A DNA stretch of 64,000 nucleotides, from assembly GCA_902805885.1 (NCBI GenBank), contig CADCUM010000079.1:23598-87597 (forward strand), written 5' to 3'. Below are positions 51,541 through 63,240 of this stretch, piece after piece. Every line of letters begins with the position of its first letter. The first letter of the stretch is position 1. The position numbers and the translations under genes are program-made. The notes under the pieces were generated by a model. The model had not been told where the DNA came from. It searched no databases and saw only the letters and a program-made list of their open reading frames with translations. The stretch comes from an uncultured Nocardioides sp. GTDB lineage: Bacteria > Actinomycetota > Actinomycetes > Propionibacteriales > Nocardioidaceae.

Positions 51541-52671
51541 GTGACTGTGCGCGACGTCGTCGTCCTGGGCTCCACCGGGTCCATCGGCACCCAGGCGATC
51601 GACCTCGTCCGTGCCCACCCCGACCGCTTCCGGGTGGTCGGGCTCACCGCCGGTGGGTCGAACCCCGACCTGTTCGAGCAGCAGGTCGCGGAGCTCCGCC
51701 CGGACTTCTCCGGGCTGGGGGAGGAGGCCTCGGTCGAGGCCGCGTCGCGCCCCTGTGACGTCGTCCTCAACGGCATCACGGGTGCGGTCGGGCTGCGGCC
51801 CACCCTCGCGGCGCTGGACGCGGGGACCACGCTCGCGCTGGCCAACAAGGAGTCGCTGATCATCGGCGGTCCGCTCGTGCGCGAGCGGGCCCGACCCGGT
51901 CAGATCGTGCCGGTGGACTCCGAGCACAGCGCCATCGCCCAGAGCCTGCGGGCCGGCTCCGCCGGGGAGGTACGACGCCTGGTGCTGACCGCGTCGGGCG
52001 GTCCCTTCCGCGGCCGCACCGCCGCGGAGCTCGCCGACGTCACCCCCGAGCAGGCCCTGGCCCACCCCAACTTCGCGATGGGCAGGGTCATCACGACGAA
52101 CTCCGCCACCCTGGTCAACAAGGGGTTGGAGGTCATCGAGGCCCACCTCCTCTTCGACGTCCCGTTCGAGCGGATCGACGTCGTCGTGCACCCCCAGCAG
52201 CTGATCCACTCGATGGTCGAGTTCGTCGACGGCGCGGTCGTCGCCCAGCTCGGGCTGCCGACGATGCTGGTCCCCATCTCCCTCGGGCTCGGCTGGCCGG
52301 ACCGGGTGCCCGACGCGGAGACGCCCATCGACTGGACGCAGGCTGCCGACTGGCGGTTCGAGCCCCTCGACGAGGACGTGTTCCCCGCGGTCGCCCTGGC
52401 CAGGGCGGCCGGGGAGCGAGGCGGGACCGCTCCGGCCGTCTACAACGCGGCCAACGAGGTGGCGGTCGAGGCGTTCCACGACGGCAGGCTCGCCTTCCCC
52501 GGCATCATCTCGACGGTCGCCAGCGTGGTCGCCGCCCACGACGTACCATCGAAGGAGCGGCTCACGGTCGACGACGTCCTGGCCGCGGACGCGTGGGCGC
52601 GGGCGGAGGCTTCGGCCGTCGTCGGCTCCGCACCCGATGCACACCAGCCAGCGAAGGGCCTTCCTGCATGA
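51541..52671 (+). CDS. dxr: 1-deoxy-D-xylulose-5-phosphate reductoisomerase
   Basis: [49 protein letters not shown]. Confidence 0.96.
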   Translation: MTVRDVVVLGSTGSIGTQAIDLVRAHPDRFRVVGLTAGGSNPDLFEQQVAELRPDFSGLGEEASVEAASRPCDVVLNGITGAVGLRPTLAALDAGTTLALANKESLIIGGPLVRERARPGQIVPVDSEHSAIAQSLRAGSAGEVRRLVLTASGGPFRGRTAAELADVTPEQALAHPNFAMGRVITTNSATLVNKGLEVIEAHLLFDVPFERIDVVVHPQQLIHSMVEFVDGAVVAQLGLPTMLVPISLGLGWPDRVPDAETPIDWTQAADWRFEPLDEDVFPAVALARAAGERGGTAPAVYNAANEVAVEAFHDGRLAFPGIISTVASVVAAHDVPSKERLTVDDVLAADAWARAEASAVVGSAPDAHQPAKGLPA

Positions 52672-54014
52672 CCGCCGTCCTCTACACGCTGGGTGTCGTC
52701 TCCTTCGTGGTGGCGATCCTGGTCTCCATCGGTCTGCACGAGTTCGGCCACCTGATCCCTGCGAAGAAGTTCGGCTGCAAGGTCCCGCAGTGGTTCATCG
52801 GGTTCGGCCCCACCGTGTGGAGCAAGCAGATCGGCGAGACCGAGTACGGCGTCAAGGCGATCCCGCTCGGCGGCTACGTCAAGATCGTCGGGATGCTGCC
52901 CCCGGGCGCGGCCGGGCTGGTCGAGGAGACGACCCTCGACGAGAACGGCGAGCAGGTCCACAAGGTCCGCCGCTCCAACACCGGGATGTTCACGCAGCTG
53001 ATCTCCGACGCACGCGCGGCGGAGTGGGAGTACGTCAAGAAGCACGACGCCGGCCGCCTGTTCTACCGGCTGCCCTGGTGGCAGAAGGTCATCGTGATGG
53101 CCGGCGGGCCGATGGTGAACATCGCGATCGCCTTCGCGATCTTCGCGCCCGTCTTCGCGACGTACGGCAACCCGATGGACCGGGTGGTCGAGCCGGTGGT
53201 GGAGGCCGTCCCGGAGTGCGTCATCCCGATCGCGGAGAACCGCACGGAGTGCCGCGCGAGCGACCCGGTGTCGCCGGCCAGGGCGGCCGGGCTGCAGCCC
53301 GGCGACGAGTTCGTGAGCTTCAACGGCGAGGCCGTCACCGGCTGGACCGGCCTCCAGGAGGACATCCGGGCCAACGAGGAGGGTGAGGCCGTCATCGTCG
53401 TCCGCCGCGACGGCGAGGAGCTCACCGTCACGACCAACACGACGGTCACGCTCCGCCCCACCTCGCTCGAGGACGAGACCATGACGGAGGTCGGCTTCCT
53501 CGGGGTCGTGCCGGTCACCTACCTGGGCACGGGTGGGCCGCTCTACACGCTGGACCAGATGGGCACGATGACCGTGCAGACCCTCGAGGGGCTGGTGCAG
53601 CTGCCGGTCAAGGTGTGGGGCGTCGCCCGGGCGATCGTCGGCCTCGAGGAGCGGGACCCCGAGGGGCCGGTGTCGATCGTCGGTGGTGGCCGCTTCGCCG
53701 GGGAGACCGCGGCCGAGGAGTCCTTCCCCCTGGTCGACAAGCTCGTGACGCTGCTGCTGATCATCGCGAGCTTCAACTTCTTCATCGGGATGTTCAACTT
53801 CGTGCCGCTGCTGCCCCTCGACGGCGGCCACATCGCGGGTGCGCTCTACGAGGGCGCGCGCCGCGGCGTCGCCCGCCTGCTGGGTCGTCCCGACCCGGGT
53901 CACGTCGACGTCGCGAGGCTGCTCCCCGTGGCGTACGTCGTGGGGCTGGCGATGCTGGTGATGGGCGTCGTCCTGATCATCGGCGACATCGTGGTGCCGC
54001 TCCACCTGACGTGA
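52668..54014 (+). CDS. Site-2 protease (RseP/RIP) with PDZ domain
   Basis: [19 protein letters not shown]-like [32 protein letters not shown]. Confidence 0.95.
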   Translation: MTAVLYTLGVVSFVVAILVSIGLHEFGHLIPAKKFGCKVPQWFIGFGPTVWSKQIGETEYGVKAIPLGGYVKIVGMLPPGAAGLVEETTLDENGEQVHKVRRSNTGMFTQLISDARAAEWEYVKKHDAGRLFYRLPWWQKVIVMAGGPMVNIAIAFAIFAPVFATYGNPMDRVVEPVVEAVPECVIPIAENRTECRASDPVSPARAAGLQPGDEFVSFNGEAVTGWTGLQEDIRANEEGEAVIVVRRDGEELTVTTNTTVTLRPTSLEDETMTEVGFLGVVPVTYLGTGGPLYTLDQMGTMTVQTLEGLVQLPVKVWGVARAIVGLEERDPEGPVSIVGGGRFAGETAAEESFPLVDKLVTLLLIIASFNFFIGMFNFVPLLPLDGGHIAGALYEGARRGVARLLGRPDPGHVDVARLLPVAYVVGLAMLVMGVVLIIGDIVVPLHLT

Positions 54015-54081
54015 CGCACGGCTCGCCTCGCGGCACCGCCGTGGATGTGGGTGGCGGGCAACCGGCTCCTAGACTCGGGGC

Positions 54082-55245
54082 ATGACCTCCGCCGGCTCGT
54101 CCGTCTCGCTGGGCATGCCCGCCCTGCCCCCGCCCGTGCTGGCTCCTCGTCGCCGGACACGGCAGATCCGGGTCGGTTCCGTGGGGGTCGGCAGTGACCA
54201 CCCGATCTCGGTGCAGTCGATTACGACGACGCTGACCTCCGACATCAACGCCACGCTCCAGCAGATCGCCGAGCTCACCGCGGCCGGCTGCGACATCGTC
54301 CGCGTCGCCTGCCCCAGCGCCGACGACGCGGCGGCGCTCCCGGCGATCGCGACCAAGTCGCAGATCCCGGTGATCGCCGACATCCACTTCCAGCCGAAGT
54401 ACGTCTTCGCGGCCATCGACGCCGGCTGTGCGGCCGTCCGGGTCAACCCGGGCAACATCAAGAGGTTCGACGACCAGGTGAAGGAGATCGCGCGGGCCGC
54501 CAAGGACCGCGGCACCTCGATCCGCATCGGCGTCAACGCGGGCTCCCTCGACAAGCGGCTCCTGGAGAAGCACGGCAAGGCCACCCCCGAGGCGCTGGTG
54601 GAGTCCGCCGTGTGGGAGGCGAGCCTGTTCGAGGAGCACGACTTCCACGACTTCAAGATCTCCGTCAAGCACAACGACCCGGTGGTCATGGTCCGGGCGT
54701 ACGAGATGCTGGCGGCGGCGGGGGACTGGCCGCTCCACCTCGGCGTGACCGAGGCGGGGCCGGCGTTCCAGGGCACCATCAAGTCGGCCGTCGCCTTCGG
54801 CCACCTGCTGAGCGAGGGCATCGGCGACACCATCCGGGTCTCCCTCAGCGCGCCGCCGGTCGAGGAGGTCAAGGTCGGCATCCAGATCCTGGAGTCCCTC
54901 AACCTCAAGCCCCGCCGGCTCGAGATCGTGTCGTGCCCCAGCTGCGGCCGTGCCCAGGTCGACGTCTACAAGCTGGCGGAGGAGGTCACCGCCGGGCTGG
55001 AGGGCATGGAGGTCCCGCTCCGCGTCGCGGTGATGGGCTGCGTCGTCAACGGGCCGGGAGAGGCGCGCGAGGCCGACCTGGGCGTCGCCTCCGGCAACGG
55101 CAAGGGACAGATCTTCGTCAAGGGCGAGGTGATCAAGACGGTGCCGGAGTCCCAGATCGTGGAGACCCTGATCGAGGAGGCCATGCGCCTCGCCGAGAGC
55201 ATGGAGCCCCTGGAGGGCAGCGAGCCGGTCGTCAGCATCAGCTGA
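54082..55245 (+). CDS. ispG: 4-hydroxy-3-methylbut-2-en-1-yl diphosphate synthase
   Basis: [74 protein letters not shown]. Confidence 0.97.
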   Translation: MTSAGSSVSLGMPALPPPVLAPRRRTRQIRVGSVGVGSDHPISVQSITTTLTSDINATLQQIAELTAAGCDIVRVACPSADDAAALPAIATKSQIPVIADIHFQPKYVFAAIDAGCAAVRVNPGNIKRFDDQVKEIARAAKDRGTSIRIGVNAGSLDKRLLEKHGKATPEALVESAVWEASLFEEHDFHDFKISVKHNDPVVMVRAYEMLAAAGDWPLHLGVTEAGPAFQGTIKSAVAFGHLLSEGIGDTIRVSLSAPPVEEVKVGIQILESLNLKPRRLEIVSCPSCGRAQVDVYKLAEEVTAGLEGMEVPLRVAVMGCVVNGPGEAREADLGVASGNGKGQIFVKGEVIKTVPESQIVETLIEEAMRLAESMEPLEGSEPVVSIS

Positions 55246-55268
55246 CGCGGCCGGGCTAGGCTCGCGAC

Positions 55269-56120
55269 GTGACCGGGCGCCAGGACGACGTACGCGTCCT
55301 GGGTCCGCCTGACCGGGACGCGTTCGTGGCGCTCGCGCGGCGCAACCCGGTCGTCAACGTCTTCGCCGAGCACCGGGCGTTGATCACCAACCTCGACGAG
55401 CGGTGGCTGGGCGGGCAGGTGTGGGGGCGCTTCCGGGACGGCGAGCTCGTGGCGGGGTGCCACGTGGCCGCCAACCTCGTGCCGGTGGAGTGCACCGAGG
55501 AGGACGTCCGCGCGTTCGCGGCGGTCGCGGTCGACCGACGCTGGAACATCGGGACGATCGTCGGGCCGGTCGACGCGGTGCGGACGATGTGGGGGACGCT
55601 CGAGGGCGCCTGGCCGACCGTCCCGCGTGAGGAGCGGTGGACCCAGCCCCACCTCGAGATCGCGTCCCCTCCGAGGGTGGCCCCGTGTCCCGAGGTGAGG
55701 CCGACGACCCGCGCCGACCTGGACGTGCTCTACCCCGCCTGCGTCGCGATGTACACCGAGGAGGTCGGGGTCTCTCCCGAGACGGAGGGCGGCGGTGCCG
55801 ACATGTACCGCGCGCGCGTCCAGCAGCTCATCTCCCGGGGCTGGTCCTTCGCGAGCTTCGACCACGACGGGGTGGTGTTCAAGGCCGAGGTCGCCTGCGC
55901 CACCGAGCACGCCGCCCAGGTGCAGGGCGTGTGGGTGCGGCCGGACCGCCGCGGGCAGGGGCTGGGGGCGAGCGGGATGGCGGCCGTGGTGTCCCACGTG
56001 CTGGCCGACGTCGCGCCGGTCGTCTCGCTCTACGTCAACGACTGGAACGCGCCCGCCCGCGCGGCGTACGAGCGGGTCGGGTTCACCCGCACCGCCACCT
56101 TCGCCACCCTCATGTTCTGA
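55269..56120 (+). CDS. GNAT family N-acetyltransferase (DUF4081-type N-terminal domain)
   Basis: Downstream of ispG; C-terminal QGVWVRPDRRGQGLGASGMAAVV...NDWNAPARAAYERVGF. Confidence 0.87.
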   Translation: MTGRQDDVRVLGPPDRDAFVALARRNPVVNVFAEHRALITNLDERWLGGQVWGRFRDGELVAGCHVAANLVPVECTEEDVRAFAAVAVDRRWNIGTIVGPVDAVRTMWGTLEGAWPTVPREERWTQPHLEIASPPRVAPCPEVRPTTRADLDVLYPACVAMYTEEVGVSPETEGGGADMYRARVQQLISRGWSFASFDHDGVVFKAEVACATEHAAQVQGVWVRPDRRGQGLGASGMAAVVSHVLADVAPVVSLYVNDWNAPARAAYERVGFTRTATFATLMF

Positions 56121-56139
56121 GCGGCCCGCGCCGTACGGC

Positions 56140-57140
56140 TCAGCCGGGCAGCGGCTCCGTCCGCACCGGGTCGGTCGCGTTCTCGCAGGCGGCGAGGGTG
56201 CACCGCACGACGGCGCTCTTCCTCCGGCCGTAGGTGTCGAGCAGCAGGGTGGACGGCGACTCCCACGAGAACGCGCCGAACCAGCCGGTGCTCTCGTACG
56301 TCGCCAGGCGCGTGCCGTCGACCTCGCGGTGCGTCACCCGGCCGGGGCCGATGCCGTCGCTGAGGATGTCCACCGTGGCGATCCGGGTGCCGTCGGGCGA
56401 GAAGGCGTCGACGCGGTCGGTGCAGGACCTCCAGATCACCCGGTTCGGCCGGGACAGCCGGGTGAGCAGCGTGCAGCCGTCCTGGTAGGGGTCGTCGGTG
56501 TAGGTCGTCAGCAGGTCGTGGGTGATGTTCGCCAGCCCGGCCGTCCGCAGGGTCACCGTCCTGAGACGACCGCTCCCGGTCGACCACCAGAACACGCCGC
56601 GCCGCTCCGTGGAGAGCAGCACCCTGCCACCCTTGGCGCTCAGCACGGCCGGGTAGCCGGCGAAGGCCCTCGACGCCAGCTGCTCGCCGGTCGTCGCCGA
56701 GAGGACGCCGATCGTGCTGGCGCGACGGCTCTCGTACGACGTGGTGACGAGCCGCGAGCCGTCCTCGCTGAGCTGGACGTCGATGTCGGTGGACTCCGCC
56801 ACCAGCGTGGTGAGGCTGCCGTCGGCGCCCACCCGCAGGACCCGGCCGCGGCGCCCGTCCTGCCGGGACGTGCTCACGACGTGGGCGTCGCCGGACGCGC
56901 CCAGCAGGCGGGCGCGGGCTCCGGGGAGGTCGGTCCGGCGCTCGCCGACGACCAGGTCGTCGCCCTCCACGTGGGGGACGGCGATGTCCGGTCCGCGGGT
57001 CAGCGCGGCGGGCTCCAGGTCGACCCTCGGGGCTGCCGCCGACCAGGCTCCGGCCGGTGTGGCGAGCAGCCCGCCCCCGAGCAGCGTGGTGGCGAGCGCG
57101 GCGGTGGCCAGGACGGTCGTGGTGCGGCGTGCGGCGTGCA
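56140..57140 (-). CDS. Secreted beta-propeller-like (TolB/WD40-type) hypothetical protein
   Basis: Signal peptide [33 protein letters not shown]; repeated [16 protein letters not shown] / [13 protein letters not shown]. Confidence 0.7.
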
Positions 57141-57248
57141 TGTGTGGTCCCCCTGTTGGTGTGCGGCGTCCCCAGGGAGACGCCGCGTGCTGCCGGTCGG
57201 TTGCAATCGGTTCGCGGCCCCATCCTGCCCACACCTATTGTTGCGCGC

Positions 57249-59027
57249 ATGACCGGCCGCCTCCTCCGCATGTCGTCCCTGTTCGTGCGCACCCTGCGTG
57301 ACGACCCGAACGACGCCGAGGTGCCCAGCCACCGGCTCCTCGTGCGCGCGGGCTACATCCGTCGCGCCGCCCCCGGCGTCTACACCTGGCTGCCGCTGGG
57401 CCTGCGGGTGCTGCGCCGCATCGAGGGGATCGTCCGCGAGGAGATGGACGCCATCGGCGCGCACGAGATGCTGTTTCCCGCTCTGCTGCCCAAGGAGCCC
57501 TACGAGGCGAGTGGCCGCTGGACCGACTACGGCGACAGCCTGTTCCGGATCCAGGACCGCAAGGGCGCCGACTACCTCCTCGGCCCCACCCACGAGGAGA
57601 TGTTCACCCTCGTCGTCAAGGACCTCTACAGCTCCTACAAGGACCTGCCGCTCTCGATCTACCAGATCCAGACCAAGTACCGCGACGAGGCGCGGCCCCG
57701 CGCGGGCGTGCTGCGCGGTCGCGAGTTCGTCATGAAGGACTCCTACTCCTTCGACGTCGACGACGCCGGGCTCGAGGCGTCGTACCAGAAGCACCGGGAC
57801 GCCTACATCCGGATCTTCGACCGCCTCGGGTTCGAGTACGTCATCGTCAAGGCGACGTCGGGCGCGATGGGTGGCTCCGCGAGCGAGGAGTTCCTGGCCA
57901 AGGCCGCCGTCGGCGAGGACACCTACGTCGCCTGCACCACCTGCGACTACGCCGCCAACGTCGAGGCGGTCGCCGTCAGGACGCCCGCTGCCGTGCCGTA
58001 CGACGACACGCCCGCGGCCCACGCCGAGGAGACGCCGGACACCCCGACGATCGACACCCTCGTCACGTTCCTCAACGACACGCACCCCCGCGAGGACCGC
58101 GAGTGGACGGCGGCCGACACGCTCAAGAACGTCCTCGTCACCCTGCGACTGCCCGACGGCACCACCGAGCCGCTGGCCATCGGCGTGCCCGGCGACCGGG
58201 ACGTCGACCTCAAGCGGCTCGGCGGGCAGCTCGAGCCCATCGAGGTCGAGCCGATGGACGAGGTCGAGATGAAGAAGCACGCCGCGCTCGTGAAGGGCTA
58301 CATCGGTCCGGCCGTGCTCGGAGAGGACTCGGAGTCCGGGATCCGCTACGTCGTCGACCCGCGTGTGGTCGAGGGCACCCGCTGGGTGACCGGCGCCAAC
58401 GTCCAGGGCTCGCACGTCATCGACCTCGTGGCCGGGCGTGACTTCACCCCCGACGGCACGATCGAGGCCGCCGAGGTGCGCGAGGGCGACGAGTGCCCGA
58501 GCTGCACCGACGGCACCCTCGTCGCGGCGCGCGGGATCGAGATGGGCCACATCTTCCAGCTCGGCCGCAAGTACGCCGACGCGCTCGGCCTCCAGGTCCT
58601 CGACGAGAACGGCAAGCTCGTCACCGTCACCATGGGCTCCTACGGCATCGGGCCCTCACGTGCCGTCGCGGCGATCGCGGAGAACACCCTCGACGAGATC
58701 GGGCTGTGCTGGCCGCGGGCCGTGGCCCCCGCCGACATCCACATCGTCGCCGCGGGCAAGGACGAGGCGATCCTCGGTGCCGCCGAGACGCTCGCGCAGG
58801 CCCTGGTCGCGCAGGGCGTCGAGGTGCTCCTCGACGACCGGGTCGGCAAGGTCAGTCCCGGCGTGAAGTTCAAGGACGCCGAGCTGATCGGCGTGCCGAC
58901 GATCGTCACCGTGGGCCGTGGCCTCGCCGAGGGCACCGTCGAGGTCCGTGACCGGGCCACCGGCGGGCGCGAGGAGATCGCCGTCGACGACGCCGCCGGC
59001 CGCCTGCTCGAGATCGTCCGGTCCTGA
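57249..59027 (+). CDS. proS: Prolyl-tRNA synthetase
   Basis: [59 protein letters not shown]; leaderless ATG after TATTGT-N7. Confidence 0.97.
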   Translation: MTGRLLRMSSLFVRTLRDDPNDAEVPSHRLLVRAGYIRRAAPGVYTWLPLGLRVLRRIEGIVREEMDAIGAHEMLFPALLPKEPYEASGRWTDYGDSLFRIQDRKGADYLLGPTHEEMFTLVVKDLYSSYKDLPLSIYQIQTKYRDEARPRAGVLRGREFVMKDSYSFDVDDAGLEASYQKHRDAYIRIFDRLGFEYVIVKATSGAMGGSASEEFLAKAAVGEDTYVACTTCDYAANVEAVAVRTPAAVPYDDTPAAHAEETPDTPTIDTLVTFLNDTHPREDREWTAADTLKNVLVTLRLPDGTTEPLAIGVPGDRDVDLKRLGGQLEPIEVEPMDEVEMKKHAALVKGYIGPAVLGEDSESGIRYVVDPRVVEGTRWVTGANVQGSHVIDLVAGRDFTPDGTIEAAEVREGDECPSCTDGTLVAARGIEMGHIFQLGRKYADALGLQVLDENGKLVTVTMGSYGIGPSRAVAAIAENTLDEIGLCWPRAVAPADIHIVAAGKDEAILGAAETLAQALVAQGVEVLLDDRVGKVSPGVKFKDAELIGVPTIVTVGRGLAEGTVEVRDRATGGREEIAVDDAAGRLLEIVRS

Positions 59028-59058
59028 CGCCCGGCGCCCGCCCGACAGGTTCGCGCGC

Positions 59059-59775
59059 ATGACGATCGAGGCGGTCATCTTCGACTGGGGCGGGACGCTC
59101 ACCCGCTGGCACGACGTGGACTTCCACGCCGAGTCGGCCGCGCTCGCCCACGCCGTACGGCGGACGGAGACGGCCGAGGACGACCACCACGCCTGGGCCA
59201 CCCGGCTGCACGAGGCGGGGGGCATCGTGTGGGGGCGGAGCCGCGACCTCCAGCAGAGCGCCACCATCGCCGACCTGTTCACCGAGGCGGGGCTCGACCA
59301 CGACCCCGACCTGCTGCACGCCTACCACGACTTCTGGGAGCCGCACACCGCCACCGACCCCGAGGCGCGGCCCATGCTCGAGGAGCTGCGGGGGATGGGG
59401 CTGCGCATCGGCGTGCTGTCCAACACGATCTGGCCGCGGGAGTGGCACGTCGGGTTCTTCGAGCGCGACGGTGTCCACGACCTCATCGACGGTGACGTCT
59501 ACACCTCCGAGATCCCCTGGACGAAGCCGTCCCCGCGAGCGTTCCGAGCGGCGATGGAGGCGATCGGGGTGTCCGACCCCGGAGCCTGCGTCTACGTCGG
59601 CGACCGGCTCTTCGACGACATCCACGGTGCGCACGAGGCGGGGATGAAGGCGATCCACATCCCGCTCAGCACGATCCCGGCCTCCCAGGTCGGGCACACC
59701 GAGGGCGAGCCCGACGCCGTCGTCCACTCGCTCCTCGAGATCCCCGCCGCCGTCCGCGCGCTGGACGGTGCGTGA
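59059..59775 (+). CDS. HAD family hydrolase
   Basis: VIFDWGGTLTRWH, IGVLSNT, YVGDRLFDDIHGAHEAGMKAIHI. Confidence 0.9.
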   Translation: MTIEAVIFDWGGTLTRWHDVDFHAESAALAHAVRRTETAEDDHHAWATRLHEAGGIVWGRSRDLQQSATIADLFTEAGLDHDPDLLHAYHDFWEPHTATDPEARPMLEELRGMGLRIGVLSNTIWPREWHVGFFERDGVHDLIDGDVYTSEIPWTKPSPRAFRAAMEAIGVSDPGACVYVGDRLFDDIHGAHEAGMKAIHIPLSTIPASQVGHTEGEPDAVVHSLLEIPAAVRALDGA

Positions 59776-59794
59776 GCCCTGCAGGTTTGTGCGA

Positions 59795-59808
59795 TGCATG
59801 AATGTGCA
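59795..59808. promoter_or_regulatory. Palindromic ArgR-like box 1: TGCATGAATGTGCA
   Basis: 13/14 identical to box 2; 47 bp upstream of it. Confidence 0.45.
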
Positions 59809-59820
59809 GCGGGCAAACTC

Positions 59821-59855
59821 TTGGCGTGCCGCACCGGCGGTTGCATGATTGTGCA
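59821..59855 (+). promoter_or_regulatory. Candidate promoter TTGGCG-N17-CATGAT with ArgR-like box 2 (TGCATGATTGTGCA, 59842-59855) over the -10
   Basis: -35 59821-59826, -10 59844-59849, 17-bp spacer. Confidence 0.4.
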
Positions 59856-59914
59856 CGTGGCTCCACCACCCCCACAGGAGGGGCCACACGGGTGATGCTG
59901 ACCAACCCCAACAG

Positions 59915-59979
59915 CGGCCCGCGTCCTCACCCCTTGGGAAAGATCTCGGGACTTTCCCAAGTGTTGAGGCCGCGGGCCG
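59915..59979. terminator. Nested long hairpin; bidirectional terminator or structured end of a short RNA
   Basis: CGGCCCGCG/CGCGGGCCG outer 9 bp; CCTCA/TGAGG; CTTGGGAAAG/CTTTCCCAAG inner 10 bp, 9-nt loop. Confidence 0.7.
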
Positions 59980-60006
59980 TCTGGTCGTCCCGGCCGGTGG
60001 CCGGCG

Positions 60007-60429
60007 TCAGGCCAGCTCGGGAGCTCCCGGCCACGTCGCGGGCTCGCCGCCCAGCTCGAGCTGTCGCACGGCCGACCACTGCAGCGCGGCGAGCGCCCAG
60101 CGCCGGTGCTCCCCGATGGTCCGTGCGACCATCGCCGCCATCGTCTCGACCGTCGCCACCTCCAGCCCCAGGGCCGCTGCGCTGATGGCGCCGGGGCTCG
60201 TCCAGCCCGGCGGAACGTCGTAGGCCGGGGCAGCCGCGACCGGCTCGGCGCCGGCGTCGCGCAGCATCTGGCGCAGCTGGTCGCGCAGCGCCCGGTGCTG
60301 GCGGTAGCAGTCGGTGAGGGTGGCGAGCAGCACGGGCGTCGCCGCCAGTGAGGTGCGGGCGCCCAGCACGCCGTAGAGGTAGAGGCGCGCGTGCTCGGCG
60401 GCGAGGGTCTCCTGCAGGGGCGCACTCAC
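60007..60429 (-). CDS. DUF4439 ferritin-like domain protein
   Basis: [23 protein letters not shown]...[15 protein letters not shown]...[37 protein letters not shown]. Confidence 0.8.
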   Translation of the reverse strand: MSAPLQETLAAEHARLYLYGVLGARTSLAATPVLLATLTDCYRQHRALRDQLRQMLRDAGAEPVAAAPAYDVPPGWTSPGAISAAALGLEVATVETMAAMVARTIGEHRRWALAALQWSAVRQLELGGEPATWPGAPELA

Positions 60430-60953
60430 CGGCGGCCACCTGGCCTCGGCGCGGTGGCCTGCACGCCGTCCAGCGCCGCCGCGTGCTGCGCCAGCGAACC
60501 CGCCATCGCCGCCAGCACCCGGGCGAGGTCCCCGCTGGAGGCGCGCGCACAGCCCCGCTCGACCTGTCCCCGGAGCCGCTGCTCACTGCGGCGTACGGCG
60601 GCGAGCGCCGCCTGCCGCGCCGCCGGGGCGGCCCCCTCGGGCGCAGAGGGCGCAGGCGCGTCCGGCGCCGCCTCGACCAGCAGGGACCGGTGGGCGGCGT
60701 GCGCGGCGAGCAGCCCGTCCAGGTCGGGTCGCAGCCGCGGCACGGCATCGCCGGCGGCGCTCACGACGGCCTCCGCGCGGGCGATGGCCGTGACCAGGGA
60801 GCCGACCAGGACGGAGTCCTCGAGGGGCGTCGGTGTCGCCGCACCCGGCGGCGCGGGGTCGGGCGGCGGGTCGATGTCGCACCCGGCGAGGGCGGCCGGA
60901 GCGAGTGCCGCTGCGATCGCCGTACGTCGGGTCACGGCCGCGCGGGTGGTCAC
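60426..60953 (-). CDS. Putative lipoprotein (Tat-like RRT leader and lipobox), helical
   Basis: [19 protein letters not shown] lipobox; ATGA-type overlap with the DUF4439 gene; leaderless GTG after TAGGGT-N7. Confidence 0.7.
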   Translation of the reverse strand: MTTRAAVTRRTAIAAALAPAALAGCDIDPPPDPAPPGAATPTPLEDSVLVGSLVTAIARAEAVVSAAGDAVPRLRPDLDGLLAAHAAHRSLLVEAAPDAPAPSAPEGAAPAARQAALAAVRRSEQRLRGQVERGCARASSGDLARVLAAMAGSLAQHAAALDGVQATAPRPGGRR

Positions 60954-61040
60954 TCCGGCGACCCTATCCGCCGTTGCCGGCTGCGTGCGGACCAGCGGCT
61001 ATCGTGGTCGTTTCGACAACAGCACAAGGAGGTCAGACCC

Positions 61041-61541
61041 GTGAGCACCCCGCGACAGGACGCCACCCGGGACCGCATCGAGGCGGAGCTGGTCGACCCC
61101 CTGAGCGCCCTCGGCTTCGACGTCGAGGCCGTCGAGGTCACCCCCGCCGGCAAGCGCCGGGTGCTCCGCGTCGCGGTGGACAAGGACGGGGGAGTGACGC
61201 TCGACGACGTCGCCGACGCCACCCGCGAGGTCTCCCGGGTGCTCGACGAGTCCGACGTCATGGGCGAGCTCCCCTACACCCTCGAGGTCACCTCGCGCGG
61301 GGTCGACCGCCCGCTGACGCTGCCGCGGCACTGGCGCCGCAACGCGGACCGCCTCGCCAAGGTCACCCTCACGGACGGGACCACGGTCACCGGCCGGATC
61401 GGCGCGTCGACCGACGACGTCGTGACCCTCGACGTCGACGGCGCCGCCCGCGACGTGTCGTACGCCGACGTCGCGAAGGCGCTCGTGCAGGTCGAGTTCA
61501 ACCGCAGGACCCCGAGCACGACAGAGAACGAGGACGACTGA
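61041..61541 (+). CDS. rimP: Ribosome maturation factor RimP
   Basis: [50 protein letters not shown]...[12 protein letters not shown]. Confidence 0.95.
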   Translation: MSTPRQDATRDRIEAELVDPLSALGFDVEAVEVTPAGKRRVLRVAVDKDGGVTLDDVADATREVSRVLDESDVMGELPYTLEVTSRGVDRPLTLPRHWRRNADRLAKVTLTDGTTVTGRIGASTDDVVTLDVDGAARDVSYADVAKALVQVEFNRRTPSTTENEDD

Positions 61542-62521
61542 TGGACATCGACCTGAGCATCCTGCGGATGCTGGAGCGCGAGAAGGAGATCTCCTTCGAG
61601 GTCCTCTGCGAGGCGATCGAGCAGGCCCTGCTCACCGCCTACCAGCGCACCACCGACGCCCAGCAGAGCGCCCGCGTGGAGCTCGACCGCAAGACCGGGC
61701 ACGTGACGGTCCTCGCCCGCGAGGTCGACGAGGACGGCAACCTGGTCTCCGAGTACGACGACACGCCCGAGGGGTTCGGCCGGATCGCCGCCACCACCGC
61801 GAAGCAGGTGATGCTCCAGCGCCTCCGCGACGCCGAGGACGAGATCCGCTTCGGGGAGTTCGCCGGCAAGGAGGGCGACATCATCTCCGGTGTCATCCAG
61901 CAGGGCCGCAACCCCGACGACGTCATGGTCGACCTCGGCAAGCTCGAGGCCCTCCTCCCGGTCAGCGAGCGCGTGCCGGGGGAGTCCTACCCCCACGGCG
62001 AGCGCATCAAGTGCCTGGTCGTCTCGGTCCGCAAGGGCATGCGCGGGCCGCAGATCACCCTCTCGCGCTCGCACCCCGGGCTGGTCAAGAAGCTCTTCGC
62101 GCTGGAGGTCCCCGAGATCGCCGACGGCACCGTGGAGATCGCCGCCATCGCCCGCGAGGCAGGACACCGCACCAAGATCGCCGTCCACTCCACCGTCCCG
62201 GGCGTCAACGCCAAGGGCGCGTGCATCGGCCCGATGGGTCAGCGGGTGCGCAACGTGATGAGCGAGCTGCACGGCGAGAAGATCGACATCGTCGACTGGT
62301 CCACGGACCCGGCCGAGATGGTGGCCCACGCCCTCTCGCCGGCGCGGGTCACCTCGGTGGAGATCGTCGACCTCGCCGCCCGGTCGTGCCGCGTCGTCGT
62401 CCCCGACTTCCAGCTGTCCCTGGCCATCGGCAAGGAGGGGCAGAACGCCCGACTGGCGGCTCGCCTCACCGGCTGGCGCATCGACATCCGCTCCGACGAG
62501 GCACCGGCACCGACGGACTGA
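61541..62521 (+). CDS. nusA: Transcription termination/antitermination protein NusA
   Basis: [55 protein letters not shown] domains. Confidence 0.97.
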   Translation: MDIDLSILRMLEREKEISFEVLCEAIEQALLTAYQRTTDAQQSARVELDRKTGHVTVLAREVDEDGNLVSEYDDTPEGFGRIAATTAKQVMLQRLRDAEDEIRFGEFAGKEGDIISGVIQQGRNPDDVMVDLGKLEALLPVSERVPGESYPHGERIKCLVVSVRKGMRGPQITLSRSHPGLVKKLFALEVPEIADGTVEIAAIAREAGHRTKIAVHSTVPGVNAKGACIGPMGQRVRNVMSELHGEKIDIVDWSTDPAEMVAHALSPARVTSVEIVDLAARSCRVVVPDFQLSLAIGKEGQNARLAARLTGWRIDIRSDEAPAPTD

Positions 62522-62524
62522 GCC

Positions 62525-63163
62525 TCACTCCCGCGCGACCATCGTCACGCCGAGGGCGACCATCATCGCGCCGCCGCCGGCGGAGAGCTGGTCGAGGCGG
62601 CGGGGCTCCGCCCCGAACCACGCCCGGGCCCTGCCGGCCACGAGTGCCCACACGCTGTCGGAGGCCACGGCCAGCGCGGCGAACACGAGTCCCAGCACCA
62701 GCATCTGGAACCAGGCGTGGCCGGCTCCGGTGTCCACGAACTGGGGCAGGAACGCGGTGAAGAAGACCAGCGTCTTGGGGTTGGTGACCCCGACGGTGAA
62801 CCCGATGCGGAGTGCCCGGCCCGGTCGCGCAGCCGTCGCCCCGCGGTCCGCGGCGACCATGGCCAGCCGGGCGTCGGCCCGGTGCCGGACGGCCTGCACG
62901 CCCAGCCACACGACGTACGTCCCGCCGAGCACCTTGACCACGAGGTACGCCGTGGAGCTCGACTCGACGACGGCACCGAGCCCCAGGGCCACGCAGGCCA
63001 CCTGGGCCAGGAGCCCGAGACCGTTGCCGACGACCGAGAGCAACGCGTCGCACCGCCCGACGGTGAGCGCGCGGCCGATGGTGAACAGCAGGCTGGGGCC
63101 GGGCACCTGGATGAAGAGGAGCGAGGCGCCGAGGAACGCGAGCCAGGAGACGGCGGTGGGCAC
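62525..63163 (-). CDS. LysE family translocator
   Basis: QVPGPSLLFTIGRALTVGRCDALLSVVGNGLGLL, GFTVGVTNPKTLVFFTAFLPQFV. Confidence 0.9.
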   Translation of the reverse strand: MPTAVSWLAFLGASLLFIQVPGPSLLFTIGRALTVGRCDALLSVVGNGLGLLAQVACVALGLGAVVESSSTAYLVVKVLGGTYVVWLGVQAVRHRADARLAMVAADRGATAARPGRALRIGFTVGVTNPKTLVFFTAFLPQFVDTGAGHAWFQMLVLGLVFAALAVASDSVWALVAGRARAWFGAEPRRLDQLSAGGGAMMVALGVTMVARE

Positions 63164-63240
63164 GGCACGAGTGTCGGCCGCTCGGCACGGTGCGACAAGC
63201 CATTTCGCCCCGGGTGCTCCCAGCGAGTAGGGTGGACGCA

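Noticed and set aside
49654-52644. 996-aa minus-strand ORF antisense to prpE/dxr
   Set aside because: Same GC artefact; the plus-strand genes are unambiguous and the antisense translation is compositionally biased.
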